Part shown: piece after piece, positions 11,206 through 23,630 of the stretch
Position numbering within the stretch: position 1 is the stretch's first letter
Layout: each line of letters starts with the position of its first letter
Source: Rhizoctonia solani
Taxonomy: Eukaryota > Basidiomycota > Agaricomycetes > Cantharellales > Ceratobasidiaceae
Reading direction: 5' to 3'
DNA length: 64,000 nt
Assembly (NCBI RefSeq): GCF_016906535.1
Contig: NC_057374.1
Location: 682,001-746,000 of the forward strand
Translations under genes and position numbers: made by a program
Notes under the pieces: generated by a model
Database searches by the model: none
Told to the model about the DNA's origin: nothing
The model's input: the letters and a program-made list of their open reading frames with translations, nothing else

Positions 11206-12477
11206 ATGTCTTTCGGCCATTTGGTTGTCAAGCCCGCCTCTGAAGCTCAAGTCCATGAAGCTCAACTTCGCAGTGGTGCTTACTGGGGTGTTCGAGCTGG
11301 AGTATCTATTGACGATTTTCTGAAATTACACCCCGTTCTCCAGCAAGGGGTGTTTGCAAAGAATGGGAAACTCCAGTACTGGTTAGTAAAACATTATTCC
11401 CCACGCATGAATTCCTTTTTGACAATGATATGATCTTAGGGTCCTTGTATCTAAAGACGATCCGGAGTCGACTGGTTTCTATGCATCCTGTCAAGTGTGG
11501 GTTTGGTTTGCATATATACAGTTTAGTGGCTAAATCACTATACTTAGTCTCGCCCGGGATATTTTGACTTTACATCCCGGTCAGACTTCGCCATCTTGCG
11601 GCTTTGGCCATGCAATTTCTTTCGTAATTGTTCCTCCCGAACACCGTGGCAAGGGATATGCCCAATGCTTCATGTCACTCCTACATTCTGCTCTAGCCCC
11701 TCATCGTTATCCCAATATCCTGCAGGTACCTACTACCACTAGCCGCCCCAGCTCGGTCAGCGTACTATACAGTGCAGTTGGGGACTATTACGCCCGTTGC
11801 ATACCAGTGGCAGGGGAATCAGGGTGGATTCAACAGAAGTCTTGGCGTACTACTTGGCCATTATCCAGCATTCGCATTCCTCCCAAGAAAGCAATCTCAC
11901 TCCCAGTTGAGTTGTTGTCAGAGTCTGATGTCACAAAGGTCCTGGACTCGGACGACACACTGGTTCCCGCCGATTTGCTTGAACTTCAAAAGAAGAATCC
12001 CAAGAAGACATTCTTCGCTTTCGTTCCAACTTCGCCGTTGAACACATATTTCCTTACTATGAGTAAACTCGCCATGGGTGGCCTATCTAATAATGCATGG
12101 GGTGCTCAGATCCCGGGTTCCAAGGACTTTATGACTTGGGTCATCTTCAACCAACCTACGCTGAAGGTCGTTATTACTCGCATTCGTGCCTCACCAGAGT
12201 CGTTCCCAGTTTTGCTCGACGCGGCACTTCGAGTTGCGCAAGACGCAAAGTGCGAAGGCATCGAAATAGGCAACATCCCTGCTCATTTGAAAGAAATAGC
12301 CAAAGCAAGCGGTGGAGTAACAACCCGATGGGACGACCATCTTCCGGCTTTCAAGTGGTACGGGAGGGCTCTGAAGCGGCTGGCGCGGATGCGGTCTGGG
12401 CAATGGAGGAGCGGTAAGTAATTTCCTATGTAACTCATTCGCGGCTGATGTACGTCAATAGGTATAGCTGGTGCTAA
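11206..12477 (+). CDS. LYC1-like GNAT N-acetyltransferase, with an apparent one-base frame loss
   Basis: Probably a lysine N-acetyltransferase-like protein of the fungal LYC1 group, which acts in lysine breakdown in yeasts. Exons are 11206-11381, 11440-11496, 11548-12413 and 12462-12477. The GNAT core motif VPPEHRGKGYAQCFM supplies the acetyl-CoA binding loop near residue 105. The C-terminal LYC1-type end is DDHLPAFKWYG followed by AVWAMEERYSWC, but these two pieces are in different frames. Around 12358-12365, in the G-rich string TACGGGAGGGC, one base appears to be missing. With it counted, the chain is 371 residues and closes at the stop 12475-12477. Without it the frame stops at 12421 with a 22-residue unrelated tail. 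No intron of suitable length explains the change. The gene lies alone between the two repeat arms. Confidence 0.75.
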
Positions 12478-13351
12478 GGGCACATAATCAACCCATTCAT
12501 GGTTCAACATATCTGTACATCGTGTCTAATGTCTCATTGAGTCACCTAATGTGTTGACATATCTAGTAATTTATTGGCCGCCAGTGAGAATAAATAAGAG
12601 TTACTTTTGAGCCACTAAGATCAATTGTAATGGAACCACGATCAGACCAGATAGTTGTAACGCACGAGCAATACATGACCATCATGTGAGCATAATAAAC
12701 CATTCCGCGTTTGATAAGTCTTAGTCTGCTGCTCGATCTCCTTGAGTACCCATGGATTCGTTCAATAAGCGACCTGGTAGTTTGCATTCTAGTGTCCGTC
12801 GCCCAATTGAGTCACGACGCATACACGCATGGCAGGACTAATCCGTCCAAGGTTTGACTACTCAATTACTGTAAATCCAGAACTTTTGTTTTATTTCAGC
12901 TACTGTCTTAAATATGGGGTCCAAGGTAAGCGTACCGTCCTTCGAGTCTGTCAGGTCCCGGAGCATTCACATGTACAGATCAGGGGTCAAGATACCTAGA
13001 AATTTCAACGGAATTGTTCGTATGGCTAATGGTCTTCAACTACAATATTGTTTTATACCAAGTCAATTATTGTATTATACATATATACCTATCGAATACA
13101 CGGAATTGGAATAAAGGTTGCTCAACGTACGACAACCGCAGCAATCAGGTACTGCTAGTATCTCCCAAGTGTCCATGATGGTACCAGTGCAAACCAAGGC
13201 AGACCCAACGATGATGTTCATTAGATTTACTACTTTTATTAATTTTCATGGCCGAGATTAAGGCTTTAGTCTCTATGCTGTTGGTCTGAAGGGCTGCGCG
13301 CAGAGACCTCGAGTGACCGAGGTCAAGGTACACAGGGGAACTCGACTAGGA
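12478..13351. other. Right part of the inverted repeat 1 spacer, no gene seen
   Basis: AT-rich unique sequence between the acetyltransferase stop and the right arm. Only short ORFs (at most 75 codons) are present, with no recognisable product, RNA gene or element end. Confidence 0.4.
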
Positions 13352-15677
13352 CCTGCAGAACCCCGCAATTTCCAACATCTCAGATCGGCAATTCAGTTTA
13401 CCTAATCGCACACTGGCTTCTCTCGCCTCGACGACCACCCTCGTAAGTTGTTCCGTCGTTCTATGCTTTTGGCCGTGTTTGGTCCTCCAGTGCATGTGAC
13501 GGTGTATGCATCCGGACTGGATCTGATGCGAACGACGACGAGACTGTTGTTCACCTTGGCTGGTTGCACTGCACTTGACGCTGCTGTACTGCTATACTTG
13601 CCACTATAACTTGTATTGCTCGTAACTATAACTATAACTGCTACAACCCTCATAACTATTGCAACTACCATCACCTATATAACTACTACAATGACTGGTT
13701 CTGCTACCGCCCGCACGACGACCGAGACATTCAGCTCTGTCGAGTTCGTGCTCATGCTGCTGTCGATGTACGCATGCGTGACGAAGGAGGTGCGCACGAC
13801 GGTCATGTTCCTGCTCGAGATCGTCTTTGGCTATGTAAGTGCGGTATGGTTCGAGTCGGCGGGAATCGCTGCAAGTCGAGACTGACTGGGAGCCCGCGAT
13901 AGGAACCGCTGAGACGGAGGTACGGGCGTGAGCCAAGGCTGCACGAAGTGCAGACGCTGTTCGAGCCCCTATTGGAGCTGGCGCGCATCCACGGAGCGGA
14001 ATACAAGCGCGAAGACATACAAACCAAGGAGGTGAGTGACTGCAGTCGATGCAAGTGCACTACGTTCGACTGACAGGACGAGCAGGACGCGATGGGGATG
14101 GTGACCGGGATACTGCGGCCGATCCTGATCCGTCTCAGCGTCGGTACTCGAGATACGTTGTTTGGCTCGCACTGACTTTGACTTTGCTTGGGTTTGCAGG
14201 CGGCCGAGTTCGCAGAGATCCACAGCAAGGCTGACGAGGCGGTGGACATCATGCTGTGCGCGTCGGCTCGCGAGATAGAGGAGATGATCGCGGAGTGGAC
14301 GTGCGAGGCTCGAGCGAACGCGAAGCTGCAGAACTGGCTGGAGTGGTCGCGGACGTACCTGTACCCCGATCAGATGGACATGAAGCCCGTGGACGTACCG
14401 AAGGCGGGAGAGATTGCGGCGCAATACGTGTTTGGAGAGTCGGCGGCAGCGTGGACGGGCTGCGGACTTCGACGGACAGAGCGAGTGGAGAAGCTGCGGC
14501 GGGGCGCGGTCGAGGAGGACATGCCGATGGACAAGTCGGGGAGACATGGAAAGGGGCCACTGCCGACAAGACCGTGTCCTGTGGAAGTGATGGTGACGTC
14601 GCCGACGGCTCTGGACGTTGGACAAACGGAACGGGCAGGACCAGTGACGATAAGGATGAGTCTGGGACGATTCGTGCGATCGCATCGCGGGGTAGGACGC
14701 AGGTGCGGAAGTGGAGATGAAAGCGAAGAACGAATGGAACGCGAGGGGCTGGAGAAGTACAAGTATGGCGGAGTAGCTTTGGACAGTGCGGAGGAGCGGA
14801 CTACGACGGTGGACTCGTCGGACTCGGAATGGACGGCGGACTCGTGGGAGACCAGCAGCGGACTGGAGGAAACGTGGAAGATTCAGACATCACAGACCTG
14901 GCCGTGTTTGGATACGACGACAATCAAAGGCTCGAGCTTGGAACTGATAAATGAGTGCAGCCTGGTGGGATCACAGAGTGCGCCTGGACTGACCAACGCC
15001 GCTCGCGAGTACTCGCGGAGCGAGCTGGCCACGCGCGGGACGTATGGAGCTCTGGACGGTCTGAGCGGCCAGTGTGACTTGTCACGGGCGTTCTCGATCA
15101 GGTCTGGACCGTGGACTGCGTCGATGGAGTCGGATACCTCGGACTGGTCTCTGCAGCTGGACTGGCTGGAGCACGAGGATGATAGCTGTGTGATGTCTCG
15201 CGGCGGGTCTGTTGGCAAGCTGAGCGACATCTCGTACGAGTCGTTCCGGTTCCCTCGGGTGAAGGGTGGGAATGGACTGGGCTGGGAGCAGGAGTCGCGC
15301 TTGAACTCAGACTCGTGCTCAGACTCGGATCGGACAGCAACGACGGCAGCGGCAGCGGCAGCGACCTTGGGGACATCGGTGGAAAGCCTGTTCGATGGGT
15401 GGGCGTCGGACTGGCAGTCGGACCAGCTGTGGATGTGGAAGTGCGCGATAGACGAGGATCATGCGGCGCGAGCGCAAGAGGAAGCGGCGGCAGAGCAGTA
15501 CGCGTGGTGGGCGTCGGATTGGGAGAGGCGGGAGCTGGATGAGTGGAGGAAGGGGATGGAGCGGGAGGTAGAAGTGCGAGTGGACAGGAAGAGGAGGCGA
15601 GTGGAGATGACTGGGCCTGTGGAGAAGTGCGCTGGGAGACTGGTGAAGAAGATCCGTTACGCTCTTGGGTTCTAAAC
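13352..15677. repeat. Inverted repeat 1, right arm (2,326 bp)
   Basis: Reverse-complement copy of 7802-10127. The inner boundary is at 13351/13352 (CCTGCAG edge). The outer boundary at 15677/15678 falls two bases after the stop codon of the enclosed gene. Together the arms and spacer form a 7.9-kb inverted structure. Confidence 0.95.
13691..15675 (+). CDS. Unknown 603-residue protein, copy 2
   Basis: Function not recognised; sequence identical to copy 1 as far as compared. Exons are 13691-13834, 13903-14031, 14077-14139 and 14200-15675, giving 48, 43, 21 and 491 codons, all in phase. The first two introns have good consensus sites (GTAAGT and GTGAGT donors); the third uses GTCGGT, a weak donor. 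The product is acidic, Ser- and Trp-rich in its second half, with N-terminal hydrophobic helices that could be a membrane anchor or a buried helical bundle. The exon region is much more GC-rich than its flanks. An upstream in-frame ATG at 13616 would add a Thr/Ile-rich stretch and is less likely. The copy carries about 340 bp of its own upstream DNA inside the repeat, so both copies should have the same promoter. Confidence 0.65.
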
Positions 15678-16283
15678 CAATCCGCCTCTTTTCATTTGCA
15701 ATGACGCCGTGGTCTACTTGCTTCATTGCGGATTCATTGTTTCGGTTGATCCGATCGTTCAAAGCTCTTCCGTCTTGTATGACTGAACAATTACTTTCGA
15801 GCCATTTGGGATTCGGTCTATGTTACTAATAGGTTTTTTGACTACCTACCTCATTACTATACGTCATTCGGTAATTTATTCGTTTATTTTATCCTTATAC
15901 GTTGTTTAGTACCAGCTTTTTTTGGTTCTGCTCATGTTTTGCCTGGATATGTGCATTACATTCTGAACTCGGGTGTGCCTTGCCTGTCATCTCAATTAAT
16001 AAAATGTTTAGTTATATGAACTTGGCGTACTCCACATATTCCTCTGAGAGTTGTCGTTTTTTCCAGTGATCAGGAAATTGGGGACAGGTCTGGCACCTCT
16101 CGGGGATGAGCCCGCGATCGAATGTCAAGGTAGCAGGTGAAACGATCTAAATTTAAATTCGATTGTCACGTGTAGAGCTCAGTTGAGACGACGCAATAGC
16201 TCCAATCACAACCAATGGGCTTTTATTCCTGACTTCGAGTATCTACCCGCCCACATAACCGGGATCTCTCTCCTCGCAATATC
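15678..16283. other. Spacer right of inverted repeat 1
   Basis: AT-rich intergenic DNA between the right arm and the BRE4-like gene. No gene, RNA or repeat was recognised; the last 150 bp probably carry the promoter of the downstream gene. Confidence 0.4.
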
Positions 16284-19200
16284 ATGCTTGAGGGCGGCAA
16301 GTCTTTGAGCGCAAAGGCCATATGCAAGCTAAGGCATCTGGGGAAGTTTGCGACCAGTCGAAAGGCAATTCCAGTCTTCAAAGGTGCGTTACAGGACCAT
16401 GAGACATCCATTTTTAAGACTTGACAGAATTGAGATAGGCGTCTTGGCATATATCATTGCGTTTATTCTTATTTTTCTGAGAGGGTATGTAATTCAGCGT
16501 CGTTCTGTTATCACGGTCTCACAGCATGTAGATTCGACGATCTATCGCAAGTTCCAATTACATTCACTGGTACAATTCTCATTGTCATTGCTGGAACTCC
16601 AGGAAAAGTAAATATTTATCACTCGACCTTGGGTCTACATTAATCATCTCCTAGTCTGTTGGCGCATGTCTGACTGCGACCTTTTTCGCCATCCTTGGGG
16701 TCTGTGTTGGGTCTCTGAACTTTGTGATTCTCGCCCATCTAGGACATGAGCCCGTTGCTCAGGCTGTAGTGTTTGCCGTTATGGTCTACTTACTGGCGTT
16801 GATCAAGGCGCAAGGGTTGAAATACTTTGGGTTCTCCTTACTTGCCATCCTTATGAGCTTCAATGGGGTACGTTTAGTAACTAGGCTTATTGAGTGAGAA
16901 ACTTATTTTGTTATTAGATCTACACATCCATGATGCTCGGTACTGGATTTAGCTCGACGTACCTCAAGGAATATATCAAGTCATATCTGTAAATTCGTTT
17001 TTATTACCATTGAACTTGAACTAACCACTCGTAGGTGGGGCTCGGCCATCGTCCTCTTCGTCAACCTCTTCGTCTTTCCTGTCTCTTCGGAACGGGAACT
17101 TCGCAAACTTCTCGTCATGTCCCTTGAGCATGTTGCTACTTACTCCCATTTACTCGCCAAGAGTATGTAGCTTCCTCTTACTTATAACGTTGGGACTGAC
17201 TGCCACGCCAGCGTATACATTGACCCTGACCGATGAAGAACGCGACGCCCGGGCTCGGCTGGCACAAACTATCCGAGCCGATTTCGGCTTGCTGACGATG
17301 AAAATGGCTGAGACTTCGGCTGAAATCAATTGGTCTAGATGGAGTATGGATGATTATTTGGTATTTGTGGCAAAAACAAGAGCCGTTCAATTGGTAGATC
17401 CCCCTCCCCCATCTGGCATTGCTTCTTGACACTGTACTGAGAATTTTCCTGTGTCTGATAGGCACTAATCACCTCACACACATCCATATCTAATATCCAC
17501 TCCCAAAATGCAACGCTATTCAAAGAATATTTCCTACCCTCTACGCTCAAGCCGTTTCAACGCATGCGACGGGACATTGATATGGCAATTCAAGAAATTA
17601 GCGAAGCGCTTGGCGGCTCTCCAGCCCGAACAACCAGGCCAAGTGAATGTGACACTGACTCTCCCCCTAAAGATCTCGAGAAATCGGCTGTTCCTGGCCC
17701 AACCAGCATATCATATCCTACTACAGCTGGGGCGGAACAGGACCTTCGCAAGCGGGCTCTCCTCGCTGGCTCGTCCGCCGCACGCACAGCTACAGGAAAT
17801 GATACTCCAGCAGCAGCGGCTGACGAAGACGAACAAGATGAGATTAGAGAAAGACTCAGGAGGGTCGCGGCACGATTGGCAGAAGAAGTGGCCAACGAAG
17901 GTCTCAGTCCCGCGGGCGGCGATAAATCTTTGCCAACTAGTACAACGACAGCCCTGTCTCTTAGTACCAAAACTGCCACTGCTTCTGATCACTCAGACGC
18001 CGATCACAAACAAGATCACGGTCATGGGACCAAACCGGCTCGAAAATGTACATGTGGCCCCTCGGCAATTCTTAACGACTTCAATGCATTCCGGCTTAAA
18101 CAGCAAGAGCTTCTAGGCGCTGCATTGGTTTGCGGGCGACTGCATGGAGGATCAAGTAGATTGAGATTATACGAAGAAAGGAAAAGCGTAGCACAGGAGG
18201 AAGGAAGAGATTGGGTAAGGGGCGAAGCGGAGATGCGTAAACGGCGGGGAGCTACGAGCAGAGCAACTAGTGTTAAGGCTTCTGAGGCGGACCGGGAACC
18301 AAGTCGACCTGTCAGTACCGTGGACTTTGATCTGGAAGAAGGCATACAGGATGAAGAAGACGATCCGAAGAAAGTGAGAGAGGATCAGATGATGACTGAT
18401 ACGAGGCAATGCCTGGTTCGCGTTTATTCACTTCTATATGCACTTAAGTGAGTCTTCCTTTCGCCTTCGCTGACGGTTTCTTATGATACATCCAGCCAAT
18501 TTGCCCACGAATTAAGCACATTCCATGAAGCAGTCATCTCACGAAAAACTCGTCCTAAACGGGTACACGTCCATCTATTTGAGACGTTGGCGGGGAAAGT
18601 GCACAAGGCTGAGCGGAAGCGAAAAGAGCGTGCGCAACGGCCCCCAATCTCCAACCGCACGTCAAGATCCGAGACCGGGGTCATGGAGATAGACAACGCG
18701 AGCCAAGTAGAAGATCGGGAGCTATGTGTTCGTGAGGCATTGGTAAGTCCTTTATAGCACTATTATAGTGGACCTATAATCCAATGCTCGATTGAGGCGA
18801 TACTCGAACAACAAGAATATGTCCCCCAAAATGTGAACATTTGGCAAAAACTGGAGCGCGCAAAACGGTTGTTTGAGAGCCCGACTAGCATATATGCGGG
18901 AAAGACAGCAGCTGCGACGTTGATTTTCGCCGTATTGATAGTAAGTTGCTGCTGCTTGGCTGGACGAAGTACGTTGACCACAACGTGACTAGTGGGCTCC
19001 AGCTACTCGACAATGGTTCATCAATTATGGGCTAACTGGAGGACTCATTACTGTTGTGGTGGCTCTTACCCCGACATTGGGTAAGTTTATCAAACCCCTT
19101 ACTTGCGGCTGGAGGGAACACACTCATCAGCCATACTTTAGGCCAAACTCTGTTTACTTTCGTAATGCAAATCGCTGGCTCGGCAGTTGGATATATTATG

Positions 19201-20686
19201 GCGATCATTGTCCTAGAGGTATGTATTTCATGTTCTGATCACGCACCCACTTTAACACCATACCCAGGCATTCAAGGATGTTGGCGGGTACAGATTTAAC
19301 CCCTATGGGATAACATGCTTGGTTGGGCTATTTGCTATCCCATTTCAGTACTTGATCTACGAGAAACCGATGTATTGTAAGTCTTATCATTGTTTGTATC
19401 TCGACAGCACCTGACTCATGGTGGCCAGTCACCCTTGCCCTTCTCGCTCTCAACGGAACTGGGGTTATTGTGGTCACCGAATGGACAGTGCAGCAGTACC
19501 AAGGTCGACACAACTATGATTCCCCCCCATACCGCGCCGGTATGTCAAATATTCATTCAAACGGGAGCACGAACCCTAACATTTCGCTCCCCAGGCAAGG
19601 CACTCTCCTCCTTAGCAGTCGCTCTTGCGATAGTCGGAACCTTCCAATTGGTAGTACTCCGAAACCCAGCTCGCCGACAGCTCCGAGAATCAACGGCCCG
19701 AATTGTATATGGGCTTCTGGGTTATAACACGATTTTGCAGGCCTACGTTCGGGCGACTATGCCAGCTGACCCTGCGTTCCGCGCCCCCCAGGCTGCATTA
19801 GAGCGGGTTGAGCATGATTTGAGACACAGGGAGATGAAACTTCAGACACAATTGATCGAGGTAATGCCATTACTTATGTATGTTATATATATCGTTTTGG
19901 TTGAGCTAGACTGAGGCAATTCCTTCTAGGTTCGCGAATTCCGAGCCACAACTCGCAAAACGTGCGTCATTTTGATATCTTCCAGACATCTCTGCTCACA
20001 ATTGCTCTAGCCTTCCGAGGGGATGTTGTAAACAAGCTGTTGAAAAGCTGTCGTATTATCCTAGGTCTGCTGCACTTATGGTTACATCAGGCCGTTCTAA
20101 TCCTCATAATTTAATAGACCGGTACCGCGAGGCGCGTGCAGCCATCGGAACCACACCGTTTGACGAATACATCATTGAAGAGTTTATATCAGTGCTATCT
20201 CCATATCGTCGTCGATTCACGCGAACTATCAAGACCAGCTTCTACTTGGTGGCATCTAGCTTAGCAAACAAGGCATGTCCGAATGCCCATTTGTCATCCT
20301 TTTCGAGGTCCAACTAATCCATATCTATCAGTTTCCTCTACCACACGATATTCAAGGGGTCACTGATTGGCAAGCCGATTTCATTCACGACGCACTGGTT
20401 TTATCTACTCGCATGGCACGTAGTGAGACCGGAGCGAACAGTGTCAAGAGCGAAGAGTTTTCGAGGTAAGACCCTGAAGCTTAATGGTAACAAGCAGCCG
20501 CTGAGCTATCTGTAGGTATTGGTACTACTTGCTAACGGTTTCGACTATCGGCGAACAACTCAAGGTACGTCCAACGATATGCTATATGAGATAGCCGTAT
20601 TTACTGACAATGATCTGGATTAGGAAATGGAGGCAGCTTGTAAAGAGTTGTTTGGAGAGTTGGAGGATCATCCAAGAGTAATGTAG
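16284..20686 (+). CDS. BRE4-like fungal ER membrane transporter (PF10337/DUF2421 type)
   Basis: A large multi-pass membrane protein resembling yeast Bre4 (brefeldin A sensitivity), with the 'ER transporter, 6TM, N-terminal' domain first, a fusaric-acid-resistance-like second membrane block, and DUF2421 last. Twenty exons close in frame to 1,116 residues. They begin at 16284, 16439, 16532, 16655, 16918, 17035, 17212, 17462, 18496, 18797, 18993, 19142, 19268, 19429, 19595, 19930, 20011, 20332, 20516 and 20624. Hydrophobic helices are seen at the N-terminus (VLAYIIAFILIFLRG, FTGTILIVIAG, ATFFAILGVCVGSLNFVILA) and again after a long hydrophilic, charged middle of about 450 residues (LITVVVALTPTLG, FVMQIAGSAVGYIMAIIVL, TLALLALNGTGVIVV). 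The intron at 20273-20331 appears to start with GC (AAG/GCATGT) rather than GT. Substrate unknown. Confidence 0.85.
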
Positions 20687-21163
20687 TAGCATGTTTGTTT
20701 GTTTGTTTGTTTTATCTAGAAATGTATAATCCAGTAGTTAAGGTGTTTGCTTGGGTCTAGTCATATATCAATACAGGTACACACGTAGTAGATTAGTCAA
20801 TAATACAAAGCTACGTTGATCTTTGGTTGGGTTTCTACAACTCCAGGACCTTACATATACTAATTTAGGTAACCATTAGTTAGTCGGGAATCCACCAATC
20901 ACATGACGTTTTGAATAGTGAATGATGGACAAACCCTGGACCTTTCTCAACTACCGCGCCGACTTTACATGCAATTGGGGTTCCGGGCGCTACTCGTGCT
21001 TGATTAAGTGCCCGAAGTACTATTCGTGAACATAAAAGAAGCTATAAGTATTCGCATAGCGAACCCTACTCGGTACACCGAAATTTATTCTTTCAGGTTT
21101 ATTCCTTGCACTGGACCTATAATTGGAATAGGCGCATCGGTTTGACTGGAGCCCATCTCACTC
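20687..21163. other. Spacer with a GTTT microsatellite
   Basis: Intergenic DNA between the BRE4-like gene and the first MYND gene. Four to five GTTT units lie at about 20693-20713, just after the stop codon. No gene was seen. Confidence 0.45.
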
Positions 21164-23161
21164 ATGAATAAGGGCGACTCACCATGGGGACCTAAGTTTC
21201 CTCATTATTCGAGAATTTCTGAAGATTCTATCGATGCTTCCTTTGATGCGTACATTCAACGCAAGGAATCTCTTAGTGAGGCATCGCACGATCTTATGCC
21301 ACTCAGCGTCCTCGAAACGGCTCTTGCAGTTGGTGAGAATATGCACAAAGTTGGGTTCCACACCGGTAACAAGATATTTCCGGTATTGATGAAGACGATC
21401 CGGGGGTATACTGATATACACAAGGGTGAAGTGAGTTTACTCACTGGTTCAAACTAACCGACGCGACCTGACTCATAGCCAATTCCCAGATACTCAGTCA
21501 CTACTATGGACTACTCTGTGTACGACATTTGATACGTATGGTCTGTATTGGAACCTTGAAACAGAACAAGATGCTCGACCCGTTTTTAGAAGAATTAAAG
21601 CCGAGCATGGAGCGAGTCACTGTGGCCGACCGACTCGCCGAGAAAGCTCTGGGTTGTATGAGTAAAGCCCTTTATACCGAGGATTTATCAAATGTTGCAG
21701 ATGCCCTTGGATGTAGCAAGAAGACAGGAACAGCGTTCGTCCTCGAAGGCGGCTTAGGCTTTCGGGATGTGAGGTTTCTTGTCGATGTGGTATGGAAGAG
21801 TCGCAAAGCAATTATTCCTCTCAGAAGAGACGAGATTTTGCCCGGTCTGCCGGCCCTGGTATTTGTCCTTTGCGAAATGATCATTTTCTCTAATGCTCCA
21901 AAGTGAGTTCCCTTCCTTCTACGTCTGCTATCGTATTTCATCAGCCATACTCGAAAGGCCGACCCGACCATGGGGGAAATTACAAGATATTTTATTGCGT
22001 TGCTATCTCGGCGATACTTCCCTGCCTGAACGGGCTATCCTGCGCCAACTCGCCATATTTCTCCATCATCGGATTCAAGAGTACAAGATTCCAGAGGACT
22101 ATGTACCAGTCGACCAAGAAGACTTTTGTGCGATAGCAGGGGCTTGGAGTGATATGTTGACTCCACCATTGGACTTGGCCCTAGCACCAGTCATGCTCTT
22201 GGATGTTTCGATTATTTTTTTTCAGTGGATCTTTCGTCTCATGGCAAATCCTCGTGGAAATGAGGGGACGCTGGTAGCGGAATGGCTGGCGCCTGCAATC
22301 ATGGCGGGCGGCTTCGAACGGCTACGGCTAGAGATAGACCGAGAACGTGATGGTCCAATGGCACTTCCTAGGCGCGGCTTTACAAGAAATTACGCTGCCG
22401 AACTTTTTGGACATTCAAGGTACGTGCAACTCCACTAGTACTATTACCCTATTACAAGTTTCAAGAATATTCTGACCCAAGCCTTCAATAGCGTGATTGG
22501 TAAATCAATTCAGTCGTCCGCAGTCAAGGATAAATTTGTGCAAACCCTATACGAGCTTGATTTCCATGAGCTTGCTGGTCGCGTGTTGTTGCTTGTAACG
22601 CGGGAAGATGGTAGGCGCAGATCTTTATGTTGGTGAAGACCACTAATACTATCCATTTCCAGTCAATCAATATACTGAAAATGAGCCCGATAAACTGATG
22701 CATTATATTGAAAGCCTTGACCGGGTCAGCGAAGCATTGAACGATGCACTTCCACCCCATTCTCCTAATCTCTCCGAAAGTATATTTGCAGATTGGTTCA
22801 AAATCAATTCACAAATGGAACTTTATCGCTCTGGAATACTCCCCTCGAAGGTTCATGATTCGATCTATCTGGAGTCAATGGAAACCTGGGGGCTACTTCT
22901 CCCAAGAAAGTTCTTAGGGAGGAACCACACATTGGAAGTATCCCGATGCAGTTATCCACGATGTGCGGATCCGATAGTATATGCACGACACCCAGAGGCG
23001 AATAGTGTTTGTCAGCGATGCGCAAAAGCGTGGTATTGTAGCATAAGATGTCAACAGATGTAAGCATTTTATGTAAACAGGTGATCCCATAGTCACTAAC
23101 AAAGCCGCGGAGAAGGCATAGCACCTTAAAGACAATCGACTCGCATTCAACATGTCTATGA
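21164..23161 (+). CDS. MYND-type zinc-finger protein, paralog A
   Basis: A 565-residue protein with a C-terminal MYND zinc finger, usually a protein-interaction module; the long N-terminal part matches no family I recognise. Exons are 21164-21430, 21490-21902, 21958-22419, 22492-22610, 22663-23059 and 23122-23161. The zinc ligands are seen as CSYPRCAD, then CQRCAKAWYC and CQQ, ending in a His/Cys pair (SHSTCL) encoded by the tiny last exon. The body holds conserved blocks shared with the next gene (LAVGENMHKVGF, RHLIRMVCIG, PGLPALVFVLCEM, LEIDRERDGPM). The gene is a tandem duplicate of the one at 23631-25642, and exons 2 and 3 have exactly the same lengths (413 and 462 nt). No frame problem was seen, so this is likely the working copy. 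Confidence 0.78.
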
Positions 23162-23630
23162 AGGACGCTTGTCCGCTGGGGCGCCACCGCATTTGATGTC
23201 GGATATGCCCTTGGAATGTATCAGTATAGTGGCAAGTCAGGAATTATTATGAACAATTTATAAATTCACTTCGTATGACGGTATGTGGCACCAGTGCGCG
23301 AGTTTAACTTTGATTCTGGGGTTTCGACAGGTGCTCAAAATAACTCACGCCTAACAAATAAAACCTAGAGCTACATTATACCGTGTACAGTAGTTCATGC
23401 TTGTATTTGAGGCTAAGACAGCCCACTGTCAATGATTTTGGCTCATTCCAAAGCCCAGATCCGAGTCCGCTTACGTCATGACAGCAATGTGTGATTGAGA
23501 GCTTCTGGTCATAATCATGACTTGGTTCTTGAAGTTGACCTCAATTTAGATAAAGTGGGAGCCTCTGTACGCCTTTTCTTGAGCCCATTTCTTCTGGGGA
23601 CTTGTTCTTTTTCTGTGGTCTTGAACCACG
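23162..23630. other. Spacer between the MYND paralogs
   Basis: No gene seen. The segment should contain the 3' end of paralog A and the promoter of paralog B. Short ORFs around 23495-23710 overlap the start of paralog B and are not convincing. Confidence 0.4.

Noticed and set aside
7802..15677. Inverted repeat 1 as terminal inverted repeats of a DNA transposon
   Set aside because: The arms contain a full intron-bearing gene. No transposase motif and no target-site duplication were recognised at the edges.
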